DNA of 24,122 nucleotides from JBDKTK01 sp039680225 (lineage in GTDB: Bacteria > Desulfobacterota > Syntrophia > Syntrophales > UBA4778): positions 1 to 24,122 of the forward strand of contig JBDKTK010000136.1 of the NCBI GenBank assembly GCA_039680225.1, in the 5' to 3' direction. Shown in pieces: positions 14,628-21,845 of the stretch (the first letter of the stretch is position 1; each line of letters begins with the position of its first letter). Made by a program: the position numbers and the translations under genes. The notes beneath the pieces are model-generated. The model was not told the DNA's origin, did not search any database, and worked only from the letters and a program-made list of their open reading frames with translations.

Positions 14628-15764
14628 ATGTCAGAAACCGTATCGCCTTTCCTGGAAGTAGCGCAGGCCATTGCTGAGGCCGGCGGCGAGGCCCTCAAGA
14701 AGTGTTATCAATGCGGCACTTGTTCAGGCACCTGCCCCTGGAAACCAGTCTCAGAATTCAACATCCGCAAGCTCATCCGCCTCGGCCAGTTCGGGTTCGA
14801 GGGGATCGAGGACCTGATGTGGGGATGCTCGACCTGCAAGTTCTGCGTGGACCGCTGCCCCCGCGGGGTGGAAATCATCAACGTCGTGGCGGCGATGCGC
14901 AGCGTATACGCCTCCGGCGGCATGCTGCCCGGGAGCCTTCGTTCCTTCGTGGGAAGCCTCTCGGCCCGGGGAAACCCCTGGACGGGAGAGCCTTCCAAGA
15001 GAAACGACTGGGCCCAGGGCAAGTACCCTATGTACGAGAAAGGCATGGAATACCTGTACTTCACCTGTTGCACCGTTTCTTACGACCCGCGCAATGTCGC
15101 GGTGGCCAAGGCCACGGCGGAGATCCTCAACCGGTCGGGCCTGAGCTGGGGCCTGGCGAGCGCCGAGGCGAAGTGCTGCGGCGAGAGCCTCAAGAAGGTC
15201 GGCGATTACGAACTTTATGAGAAGCTCAAAGCAAACAACAACCAGCTGTTCAAGGCCGCCGGGGTGAAGAAGGTCATTGTTGTTTCGCCCCACTGCCTGG
15301 AGACGTTCAAAAAGGAATACGGCGAAGGCTACGAAGTGATCCACTTTGCCGAGCTGCTGGCCGATCTGATCAAGACCGGGAAACTGACCCCCAAGAAGGA
15401 TTTCGGCGGGGCCAAGGTCACCTACCATGACCCCTGCTATCTGGGAAGGCACAACAGCATTTACGATGCGCCCCGCGAGGTTATCAAGGCTATCCCCGGG
15501 CTGGAACTGGTCGAAATGGACCGGATCCGCGAGCAGAGCATGTGCTGCGGCGGCGGCGGGGGCGGCCTCTGGGTCGAAAGGGCCAAGGGCGAGCGCCTGA
15601 GCGATTTCCGCCTGGAGGAGGCCCTGGGGACCGGCGCTTCCATCCTGGCCACCGCGTGCCCGTACTGCATAGCCATGCTGGAGGACAGCACCAGGACGGC
15701 CAATGCCGATGACAAAATTAAAGTAAAAGACCTCTCGGAGCTGGTTCTCGAGAGCATAGAATAG
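14628..15764 (+). CDS. hdrD: HdrD-like heterodisulfide reductase subunit (HdrC-HdrB fusion)
   Basis: This 378-aa soluble iron-sulfur protein joins an HdrC-like part to an HdrB-like part. Residues 26-36 (CYQCGTCSGTCP) and 67-77 (CSTCKFCVDRCP) bind two [4Fe-4S] clusters. Two CCG (cysteine-rich) domains follow. The first has C147/C148, C183/C184 and C223, with Ser (S220) where a CxxC would give another Cys. The second is complete: C270, C306/C307 and C344/C347 in ATACPYC. The complete domain should hold the noncubane cluster that reduces a disulfide or similar thiol substrate. No transmembrane helix is visible, so it is unlike membrane-bound archaeal HdrD. Position directly before hdrA suggests it takes electrons from HdrA. 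The substrate is unknown; no DsrC gene is nearby. The ribosome binding site is AGGAG at 8 nt. Confidence 0.88.
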   Translation: MSETVSPFLEVAQAIAEAGGEALKKCYQCGTCSGTCPWKPVSEFNIRKLIRLGQFGFEGIEDLMWGCSTCKFCVDRCPRGVEIINVVAAMRSVYASGGMLPGSLRSFVGSLSARGNPWTGEPSKRNDWAQGKYPMYEKGMEYLYFTCCTVSYDPRNVAVAKATAEILNRSGLSWGLASAEAKCCGESLKKVGDYELYEKLKANNNQLFKAAGVKKVIVVSPHCLETFKKEYGEGYEVIHFAELLADLIKTGKLTPKKDFGGAKVTYHDPCYLGRHNSIYDAPREVIKAIPGLELVEMDRIREQSMCCGGGGGGLWVERAKGERLSDFRLEEALGTGASILATACPYCIAMLEDSTRTANADDKIKVKDLSELVLESIE

Positions 15765-15780
15765 AAAAAAGGGAGCTTTT

Positions 15781-17742
15781 ATGAGCAGGATCGGAGTTTT
15801 CGTCTGCCACTGTGGTTTGAATATAGCCAAGACGGTGCGGGTCAGTGAAGTTGTCGAATTTGCCCGCAGCCTGCCGGATGTCGTAGCAGCGGAAGAGTAC
15901 AAGTTCATGTGCTCAACCCCCGGACAGGAGCTTATTCAGAACGATATCAAGAAACACAACCTCAACAGGGTCATAGTCGCGGCCTGTTCGCCCCTCATGC
16001 ACGAGAAGACGTTCCGCAAGGTAATCGAGAACGCCGGCCTCAACCAGTACCTGCTCACGATCGTGAACATCAGGGAGCACGTCTCCTGGGTAACTGAGGA
16101 CGAGAATGTCGCCACCGAGAAGGCCAAGGCGATGGTCAACGGGGCCGTTTACCGGGCCCGCCTGCTGGCGCCCCTTACTTCCCGGTTCATCGACGTCAAC
16201 CCCGATGTAATGGTGGTCGGCGGCGGAATCGCCGGGATCCAGGCCGCCTTGGAGCTGGCCGAGACCGGAAAGAAAGTCTATCTCGTCGAACGGACGCCGT
16301 CCATCGGGGGCCACATGTCTCAGTTCGACAAGACCTTCCCGACCCTCGACTGTTCCGCCTGTATCCTCACCCCCAAGATGGATGCGGTCCTGCAGAGCAA
16401 GAATATCGAGCTCCTGACCTATTGCGAAGTCGAGGAGATCAAGGGCTTCGTCGGCAACTTCGATGTCAAGATCAAACAGAAGGCCCGCTACATCGACCAC
16501 AGCAAGTGCAACGCCTGCCTCGCCTGCACCGAGAAGTGCCCCGGCAAGGGAGTCTCGGAATTCGATGAGGGCCTGGTAAAGAGGAAAGCCATCTACATCC
16601 CGTTCCCCCAGGCGGTGCCCCAGAAACCCGTTATTGACGCGAAGTCCTGTGTATTCCTGATCAAAGGGAAGGGCTGCAAGCTCTGCCAGAAGGTCTGCGA
16701 GCAGGGGGCCATTGACTACGAACAGAAGGACTCTTTCATCGACGTCAAGGTCGGGGCCATTATCATGGCGACCGGCTATGACCTCATGGACACCGCGCCC
16801 CTCGTCCAGTACGGGTACGGGAAGTTCCCCGGGGTATACAACGCGCTCGAAGTCGAAAGGCTCTTCAACGCGGCCGGCCCGACCAGCGGCAAGGTTATCA
16901 TGAGAGACGGCAAGCAGCCGGCGAGCGTGGCGATCCTGCACTGCATAGGCAGCCGCGACAAGAACAATTACGAATACTGCAGCCGGGTGTGCTGCATGTA
17001 CTCCTTGAAATTCGCACATTTAATGAAAGAGAAGACCGGGGCTGACGTTTATCAGCTCTATATCGACATGAGGACACCCGGGAAAGGCTACGAGGAGTTC
17101 TATGACAGGCTGCTGGAAGAGGATGTCAAATTCGTCCGGGGCAAGGCGGCCCGCGTGACCGATAAGACGACTGCAGATGAAGAGCCCGGGAAACTGGTCG
17201 TGGAAGTTGAAGACACCTTGACCCAGAAGTTCATGCGCATCCCGGTCGACATGGTCGTGCTCTCGCCGGCCATGAAGCCGCGCGCCAATGCCAAGGACAT
17301 GGCGAGGCTCTTCAACCTCAGCACCGATAAATACGGCTTCTTCATGGAGAGGCACCCGAAGCTGGCGCCCCTCTCCACGATGACGGATGGCGTATTCATC
17401 GCCGGAGCCTGCCAGAGCCCGAAAGACATTCCGGATACGGTAGCCCAGGCCACCGGCGCCGCCGCCGAGGCGCTAACGATTGTTGTCAAGGACAAGCTGG
17501 AGCTGGAGGCCGCGACCGCCATGATCAACCAGGCGGTCTGCTGCGGTTGCCAGAACTGCGTGAAGGTCTGCCCCTATGGCGCCCCGTTCTACAAGGCGGA
17601 CAAGGGCGTATCGGAAATCAATGAAGCGCTTTGCAAAGGCTGCGGCTCGTGTGCCGCGGGCTGTCCGACTGGCGCAATTATGGCCCGCCATTTCATCAAT
17701 GACCAGATCATGGCCGAGATGGCAGGCCTGATGGAATGTTAA
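15781..17742 (+). CDS. hdrA: Heterodisulfide reductase subunit A, electron-bifurcating flavoprotein
   Basis: This 653-aa HdrA is the flavin core where electrons from a hydride-level donor are split between ferredoxin and a disulfide acceptor. The N-terminal domain (1-130) has VCHCG (8-12), C44 and C69. The FAD fold begins at VVGGGIAGIQAALEL (145-159). A ferredoxin insert carries C243/C246/C249/C253 and C290/C299/C302/C306. The characteristic C388-C400-C404-C405 set (LHCIGSR...YCSRVCC) is intact. Two C-terminal [4Fe-4S] motifs follow (C587-C597 region and C618/C621/C624/C628), the likely ferredoxin exit. A cysteine usual in the NIREHCSWVH segment is Val here (V101). It starts 16 bases after the HdrD-like gene behind GGGAG. 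Identity is firm. Confidence 0.95.
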   Translation: MSRIGVFVCHCGLNIAKTVRVSEVVEFARSLPDVVAAEEYKFMCSTPGQELIQNDIKKHNLNRVIVAACSPLMHEKTFRKVIENAGLNQYLLTIVNIREHVSWVTEDENVATEKAKAMVNGAVYRARLLAPLTSRFIDVNPDVMVVGGGIAGIQAALELAETGKKVYLVERTPSIGGHMSQFDKTFPTLDCSACILTPKMDAVLQSKNIELLTYCEVEEIKGFVGNFDVKIKQKARYIDHSKCNACLACTEKCPGKGVSEFDEGLVKRKAIYIPFPQAVPQKPVIDAKSCVFLIKGKGCKLCQKVCEQGAIDYEQKDSFIDVKVGAIIMATGYDLMDTAPLVQYGYGKFPGVYNALEVERLFNAAGPTSGKVIMRDGKQPASVAILHCIGSRDKNNYEYCSRVCCMYSLKFAHLMKEKTGADVYQLYIDMRTPGKGYEEFYDRLLEEDVKFVRGKAARVTDKTTADEEPGKLVVEVEDTLTQKFMRIPVDMVVLSPAMKPRANAKDMARLFNLSTDKYGFFMERHPKLAPLSTMTDGVFIAGACQSPKDIPDTVAQATGAAAEALTIVVKDKLELEAATAMINQAVCCGCQNCVKVCPYGAPFYKADKGVSEINEALCKGCGSCAAGCPTGAIMARHFINDQIMAEMAGLMEC

Positions 17743-17757
17743 ATAAGGGAGAAGCAA

Positions 17758-18174
17758 ATGGGATTCGAACCCAAAATTCAGGGAATCGCATGCAACTGGT
17801 GCACTTACACGGGCGCCGACCTCGCTGGCACAACAAGGCTCAAGTATCCCCAGAACCTGAGGCTCGTGCGGGTGATGTGCTCGAGCCGGATCAACCCCTC
17901 GTTCATCTTCCGGGCCTTTCAGCTCGGGGCTGACGGGGTCCTCGTGGGCGGCTGCCATCCGGGCGACTGCCACTACGGCACCGGCAACATGTATGCCCGC
18001 CGCAGGCTGGCCGTCACGAAGAAGATCCTGGACTTCGCGGGAATGGAGCCCGAGAGGTTCCGCGTCGAGTGGATCTCGGCTTCGGAAGGGAAGCGCTTTG
18101 CCGAAGTCGTCGAGGAATTGACGAACACGGTAAGGGAACTGGGTCCCCAGGAGAAATTCAAGATCAAGAAATAA
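17758..18174 (+). CDS. MvhD/FloxD-like [2Fe-2S] electron-transfer subunit
   Basis: This is a 138-aa small protein. The cysteines expected for the MvhD family are present: C12/C15 in CNWCTY, C41 in RVMCSSR, and C66/C71 in GGCHPGDCHY. Family members carry a [2Fe-2S] cluster and hand electrons from a hydrogenase, formate dehydrogenase or flavin oxidoreductase to HdrA. Here the nearby genes are Flox-like and no hydrogenase is seen, so it most likely links the FloxABC module to HdrA (FloxD role). It is 15 bases from hdrA and 15 bases from the next gene, with AAGGGAG upstream of the ATG. Confidence 0.9.
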   Translation: MGFEPKIQGIACNWCTYTGADLAGTTRLKYPQNLRLVRVMCSSRINPSFIFRAFQLGADGVLVGGCHPGDCHYGTGNMYARRRLAVTKKILDFAGMEPERFRVEWISASEGKRFAEVVEELTNTVRELGPQEKFKIKK

Positions 18175-18189
18175 GGGCGGATTGAAGAA

Positions 18190-19050
18190 ATGACCGACGC
18201 AAAGACAATAGAGAAAAATCTGAAAGAGGAAGCGAAGAAGCTCCTGGAGAGCGGGGCCGTTTCCGCTGTATTGGGATACTCCCGCGGCTATGATGAAAAG
18301 CACCCGATGCCGTTTGCCGCCGCCACCCCCGCAGACGCCGATTCGTTGATCTTCAATGAATACTGCACGGCCAACATGGCCCGCTATATCGTGCGTTACC
18401 CCGCGGGCACCAAACTGGGCGTGGCAGTCAAAGGCGCCGACAGCCGGGCCGTAGTCGTCCTCATCCAGGAAGGCAAGGTCAACAGGGCGGACCTGGTCCT
18501 GCTCGGGATCCCCTTCAAAGGCCTCAAGGACCAGAACACCGGAGAGGCGATTGACGAAAAGACGACCGGCGGTACGCTCAATCCAGTCATTTACGATGTC
18601 CTGCTCGGGGAGGAGATCAAGGAGCAATCCGGATCGCCTTATGCAGTCCTGGCTCAACTCGAGGGCATGGGCCGCGACGAGCGCTGGGCGTTCTGGAAAA
18701 AGGAATTCGCCAAGTGCATCCGCTGTTACGCCTGCCGCAAGGCCTGCCCCATGTGCTATTGCGACCCCTGTTTCGTGGACCAGACGCGTCCCCAGTGGGC
18801 GGACAAGGCGCCGAACTCCGACGGCAATCTCATGTACCACCTGACGAGGTTCTACCACCTGGCCGGCCGGTGCGTGGATTGCGGCGAGTGCAGCAGGGCC
18901 TGCCCTGTGAACATCCCCCTGTACCTCTTCCACAAGGAAGTCTCGAAGGAGTGCGAGGAGATGTTCAAGCAGAAGTCCGGCATGAGCGTCGAAGACAAGC
19001 CGGTCATGGTTGATTTCAAGGTTGAGGATTCCAACGACATCCTCGAGTGA
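18190..19050 (+). CDS. FloxC-like 4Fe-4S dicluster protein
   Basis: This is a 286-aa protein. The first half (about 15-150) has no metal motif and looks like the N-terminal region shared with FrhB/FdhB-type F420 dehydrogenase beta subunits (YCTANMARYIV, GVAVKGADSRAVVVLIQE). The second half has a dense cysteine set, C176/C179/C182/C186 plus C189/C191/C194 (CYACRKACPMCYCDPC), and a second [4Fe-4S] motif C228/C231/C234/C238 (CVDCGECSRACP). In Flox clusters of sulfate reducers a comparable Fe-S subunit links the NAD(H)-oxidising flavoprotein to HdrA. The assignment as FloxC relies on gene order as much as sequence. No F420 use is claimed. The following gene overlaps or nearly abuts its stop. Confidence 0.78.
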   Translation: MTDAKTIEKNLKEEAKKLLESGAVSAVLGYSRGYDEKHPMPFAAATPADADSLIFNEYCTANMARYIVRYPAGTKLGVAVKGADSRAVVVLIQEGKVNRADLVLLGIPFKGLKDQNTGEAIDEKTTGGTLNPVIYDVLLGEEIKEQSGSPYAVLAQLEGMGRDERWAFWKKEFAKCIRCYACRKACPMCYCDPCFVDQTRPQWADKAPNSDGNLMYHLTRFYHLAGRCVDCGECSRACPVNIPLYLFHKEVSKECEEMFKQKSGMSVEDKPVMVDFKVEDSNDILE

Positions 19051-19091
19051 AGCGAATACAAGCTCCAGCAGCAAGGACCAAAGGAGTAAAA

Positions 19092-20120
19092 GTGGTGAAG
19101 AAAATAACCCCGGATAAGTTCCAAGGATTCGTATCAGCCCTGATGAGCAAAGGGCCGCTGTATGCGCCCGTTGCCGACGGCGGCGTGGTGAATTTCAAGC
19201 AGATCGGCGACCCCGGCCAGGTCACGCTTGACTTCTACAACACGACCATCAGCCCCAAGGGCGTGTTCTTTCCCCAGTGCGAGGAATTAATCAAATACAC
19301 GCTCGGCAAGGAGAGGACCGAATCCGAGGCGGTCGCCGCCGCTATCAAGCCGCAGGTAGTGCTGGGCGTCAGGCCCTGCGATGTGGCAAGCTTCCAAATC
19401 ATGGACAAAATCTTCGAGAGCGGCGGAATAACCGACCCGTACTGGAAGCAGAGAAGGGACAACACCACGATCATCGGCTATGCCTTCGATTCGGTCGACC
19501 CGGCTGATTTCTACAATGCGTTCGGTATCCATGCCGCGGACGAGAAGGGGAGCGATCTGTTCCTCGTGCGCAAGGGCGGCGACTTCCTGATCAAGGCCCT
19601 GACCCCCAAAGGCGAGGAACTGCTCAAGTCCCTAGACCTCGATGGAGCATCCGCGGAAGACGAGAAATTCTACGCGGAAAAGATCGCCAAAGGCCCGGAG
19701 CTCAAGACCAGGACGATCAACCTGGAAGGGGCCGCCGACAAGATGGCGAAGTCTTTCAACAACGGCGATTACTGGCAGAAGGCCGCCATGGCCTGCCTGA
19801 GCTGCGGGACTTGCACGTTCGTGTGCCCGACCTGCCATTGCTTTGATATCAACGACGAGACCCTGTTCCGCAACGGCAGCCGCCGCCGGCTCTGGGACGC
19901 CTGCATGTTCACGAACTTCACTCTCGAGGCGAGCGGCCACAACCCGCGGCCGAAGATCTTCCAGAGGCTGCGCCAGAGGGTCAACCACAAATTCTCCTAT
20001 TACGTGAAAAACTTCGGAGTGACATCCTGCGTGGGCTGCGGGCGCTGCACGCGTTCGTGCCCCGTCAACATAGACATCCTTTCAGTAGCTGAAGGTGCTT
20101 TAAAGGAGAGCGAGAAATAA
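19092..20120 (+). CDS. FloxB-like 4Fe-4S dicluster subunit (AsrA/HydB-related)
   Basis: This is a protein of about 342 aa. Its main part matches the family that includes anaerobic sulfite reductase subunit A and the beta subunit of sulfhydrogenase: VVLGVRPCDVASFQIMDKIF near 95 and GYAFDSVDPADF are recognisable. Two [4Fe-4S] sites lie near the C-terminus, C235/C238/C241/C245 (CLSCGTCTFVCP) and C313/C316/C319/C323 (CVGCGRCTRSCP). It would pass electrons from the FAD subunit encoded next toward FloxC and HdrA. The frame is open to a GTG at 19047 that overlaps the previous gene, but AAGGAG at 19081-19086 points to GTG 19092 (or 19095), giving an N-terminus of the form KKITPDKF. The stop overlaps a possible ATG of the next gene by one base. 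Confidence 0.85.
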   Translation: MVKKITPDKFQGFVSALMSKGPLYAPVADGGVVNFKQIGDPGQVTLDFYNTTISPKGVFFPQCEELIKYTLGKERTESEAVAAAIKPQVVLGVRPCDVASFQIMDKIFESGGITDPYWKQRRDNTTIIGYAFDSVDPADFYNAFGIHAADEKGSDLFLVRKGGDFLIKALTPKGEELLKSLDLDGASAEDEKFYAEKIAKGPELKTRTINLEGAADKMAKSFNNGDYWQKAAMACLSCGTCTFVCPTCHCFDINDETLFRNGSRRRLWDACMFTNFTLEASGHNPRPKIFQRLRQRVNHKFSYYVKNFGVTSCVGCGRCTRSCPVNIDILSVAEGALKESEK

Positions 20121-20143
20121 TGAAGAGCGAAGGAGCTGCTGCA

Positions 20144-20983
20144 ATGCAAAACCCCTATATACCAATGCCGGTAAAAATCGTGAAGGTCGTAACCGAAGTG
20201 GATACGAACGACATCAAGACGTTCCGGCTCGCTTTCATCAACAAGGAAGACGAGGAGAGGTTCAAGTACCTTCCCGGGCAGTTCGCGGAGCTATCCATTT
20301 ACGGCAAGGGCGAGAGCCCCATCGGGATCGCCTCTTCGCCGACCCAGCCGGGATACGTCGAATTCACCGTCCAGAAGGCCGGCCTCGTGACGAGCACTTT
20401 GCACGACATGGAGGAAGGCGCGGAGATGGGTATCCGCGGGCCGATGGGCCATCCCTGGCCGATTGAATTCCTTGAGGGGAAGAACATCGTTGTTGTCGGC
20501 GGCGGTTTTGCATTCACTACCCTGAGGTCATTGATCAATTACATGCTTTACGAGGAGAACAGGAAGCGCTTCGGAAAGATCACGGTCATTTACGGCGCGC
20601 GTTCGCCCGGCCTGCTCTGCTATAAAGAGGAACTCCAGTCATGGGAGAAGAGAAGCGACATTGAGATGAACATCACTGTCGACAAAGGGGATGCGACATG
20701 GAAGGGAAGGGAAGGCTTTGTCCCCACAGTCTGCAAGGAGGTGGGACCCAGCCCGGATAACGCAGTCACCGTGATCTGCGGACCTCCCATCATGATCCGT
20801 GTCACCCTGCCGGTGTTTTTTGACCTCGGTTTCTCAAAGGACAATATCCTTACATCTCTGGAGATGCGGATGAAATGCGGCATAGGCAAGTGCGGCCGTT
20901 GCAACGTCGGCCACAAGTATATCTGCAAGGACGGCCCGGTTTTCTCGCTGGCGGAGCTCGACAGCCTGACCCGCGATTATTAA
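20144..20983 (+). CDS. FloxA-like FAD/NAD(P)-binding subunit (AsrB/sulfhydrogenase gamma family)
   Basis: This is a 279-aa ferredoxin-NADP-reductase-like flavoprotein. The FAD domain spans about 10-110 (YLPGQFAELSI, GIASSP). The NAD(P) domain begins at NIVVVGGGFAFTTLRSLI (114-131). A C-terminal [2Fe-2S] site uses C245/C250/C253/C261 (KCGIGKCGRCNVG...ICKDGPVF). It would oxidise NADH and feed the FloxBC chain to HdrA. The nucleotide-binding loop is GGGFAFTTLRS rather than the more common GGGIGLAPLR. ATG 20144 is chosen for its AAGGAG 8 nt upstream and because family members start close to NPYxPMP. An upstream in-frame ATG at 20120, which overlaps the previous stop, also has a possible ribosome binding site and cannot be excluded. 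Confidence 0.87.
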   Translation: MQNPYIPMPVKIVKVVTEVDTNDIKTFRLAFINKEDEERFKYLPGQFAELSIYGKGESPIGIASSPTQPGYVEFTVQKAGLVTSTLHDMEEGAEMGIRGPMGHPWPIEFLEGKNIVVVGGGFAFTTLRSLINYMLYEENRKRFGKITVIYGARSPGLLCYKEELQSWEKRSDIEMNITVDKGDATWKGREGFVPTVCKEVGPSPDNAVTVICGPPIMIRVTLPVFFDLGFSKDNILTSLEMRMKCGIGKCGRCNVGHKYICKDGPVFSLAELDSLTRDY

Positions 20984-21011
20984 TTACTTCTTATTTTTGA
21001 AGGAGCGGAAA

Positions 21012-21845
21012 TTGAACAAGATCCTGGAAAAAACATATTTGCACGACCAAGTAGTGAGGATGGTCTTCGAAGCCCCGGAGATCGCGAAGAAGCGCAAAGC
21101 GGGGCAGTTCATCGTGCTGATGATCGACGACAAGGGCGAGAGGATCCCCCTGACGATAGTCGATTCGGATTCCGAAAAGGGCACTTTGACAATCATCTTC
21201 CAGATTGTGGGCAAGACCACTGCAGATCTCGCCCTGCTTAATGCGGGGGACACTCTGGCCCATGTGCTGGGGCCCCTCGGCCGCCCTACCGAAATCGAGA
21301 ATTTCGGCACGGCCGTATGCGTGGGCGGCGGAGTCGGGGTAGGCGTTATTTATCCCATTGCCGCGGCACTGAAGAAGGCCGGAAACAATGTAATCTCAAT
21401 TATCGGTTCCCGGACGAAAGACCTGCTTATCCTGGAAAAGGAGATGGGACAGGTCAGCAATGAGCTGATCGTGGCGACTGACGACGGCACCTACGGCTTC
21501 CACGGGTTCGTCAGCGCGGTCCTCCAGGGCCTGATTGACAAGGGCACAAAGATCGACCGCGTGTTCGCAATCGGTCCCGTACCCATGATGAGGGTCATCT
21601 GCAACGTGACCAAGCCTTACGGATTAAAAACAATAGTGAGCGTCAACCCGATCATGGTGGACGCCACCGGGATGTGCGGCGCCTGCCGGGTATCGGTTGC
21701 GGGCAAGACGAAGTTCGGGTGCGTTGACGGACCGGAATTCGACGGCCATGAGGTCGACTTCAACTTATTAATGACTCGCCTGCGCATGTATTGCGATCAG
21801 GAAAAACAGGCGATGGAATGCAGGTGCGCGAAAAATGGAAAATAA
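21012..21845 (+). CDS. nfnA: NADH-dependent ferredoxin:NADP oxidoreductase subunit A
   Basis: This is the 277-aa small subunit of the bifurcating transhydrogenase Nfn, annotated in some genomes as sulfide dehydrogenase beta or ferredoxin-NADP reductase subunit alpha. It binds FAD and NADH: KAGQFIVLM (29-37), ERIPLTIVD (43-51) and the nucleotide loop CVGGGVGVGVIYPIAAAL (103-120). The [2Fe-2S] site has the unusual Asp plus three Cys set of NfnA: D217, C222, C225 and C237 in VDATGMCGACR and FGCVDGPEFDGH. The start is TTG at 21012, with AAGGAG 6 nt upstream; the earlier TTG at 20997 lies before that site. It overlaps nfnB by 11 bases, so the two are translationally coupled. Confidence 0.94.
   Translation: MNKILEKTYLHDQVVRMVFEAPEIAKKRKAGQFIVLMIDDKGERIPLTIVDSDSEKGTLTIIFQIVGKTTADLALLNAGDTLAHVLGPLGRPTEIENFGTAVCVGGGVGVGVIYPIAAALKKAGNNVISIIGSRTKDLLILEKEMGQVSNELIVATDDGTYGFHGFVSAVLQGLIDKGTKIDRVFAIGPVPMMRVICNVTKPYGLKTIVSVNPIMVDATGMCGACRVSVAGKTKFGCVDGPEFDGHEVDFNLLMTRLRMYCDQEKQAMECRCAKNGK

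Noticed and set aside
14751..15908. Long minus-strand open frame (385 codons) opposite the HdrD-like gene
   Set aside because: It is antisense to a gene with clear homology and cysteine motifs; its own translation is low-complexity and matches no family. GC-rich codons create such frames.
17473..19074. Long minus-strand open frame (533 codons) opposite hdrA end, MvhD-like and FloxC-like genes
   Set aside because: It spans three real plus-strand genes, has no recognisable domain and no ribosome binding site of note.
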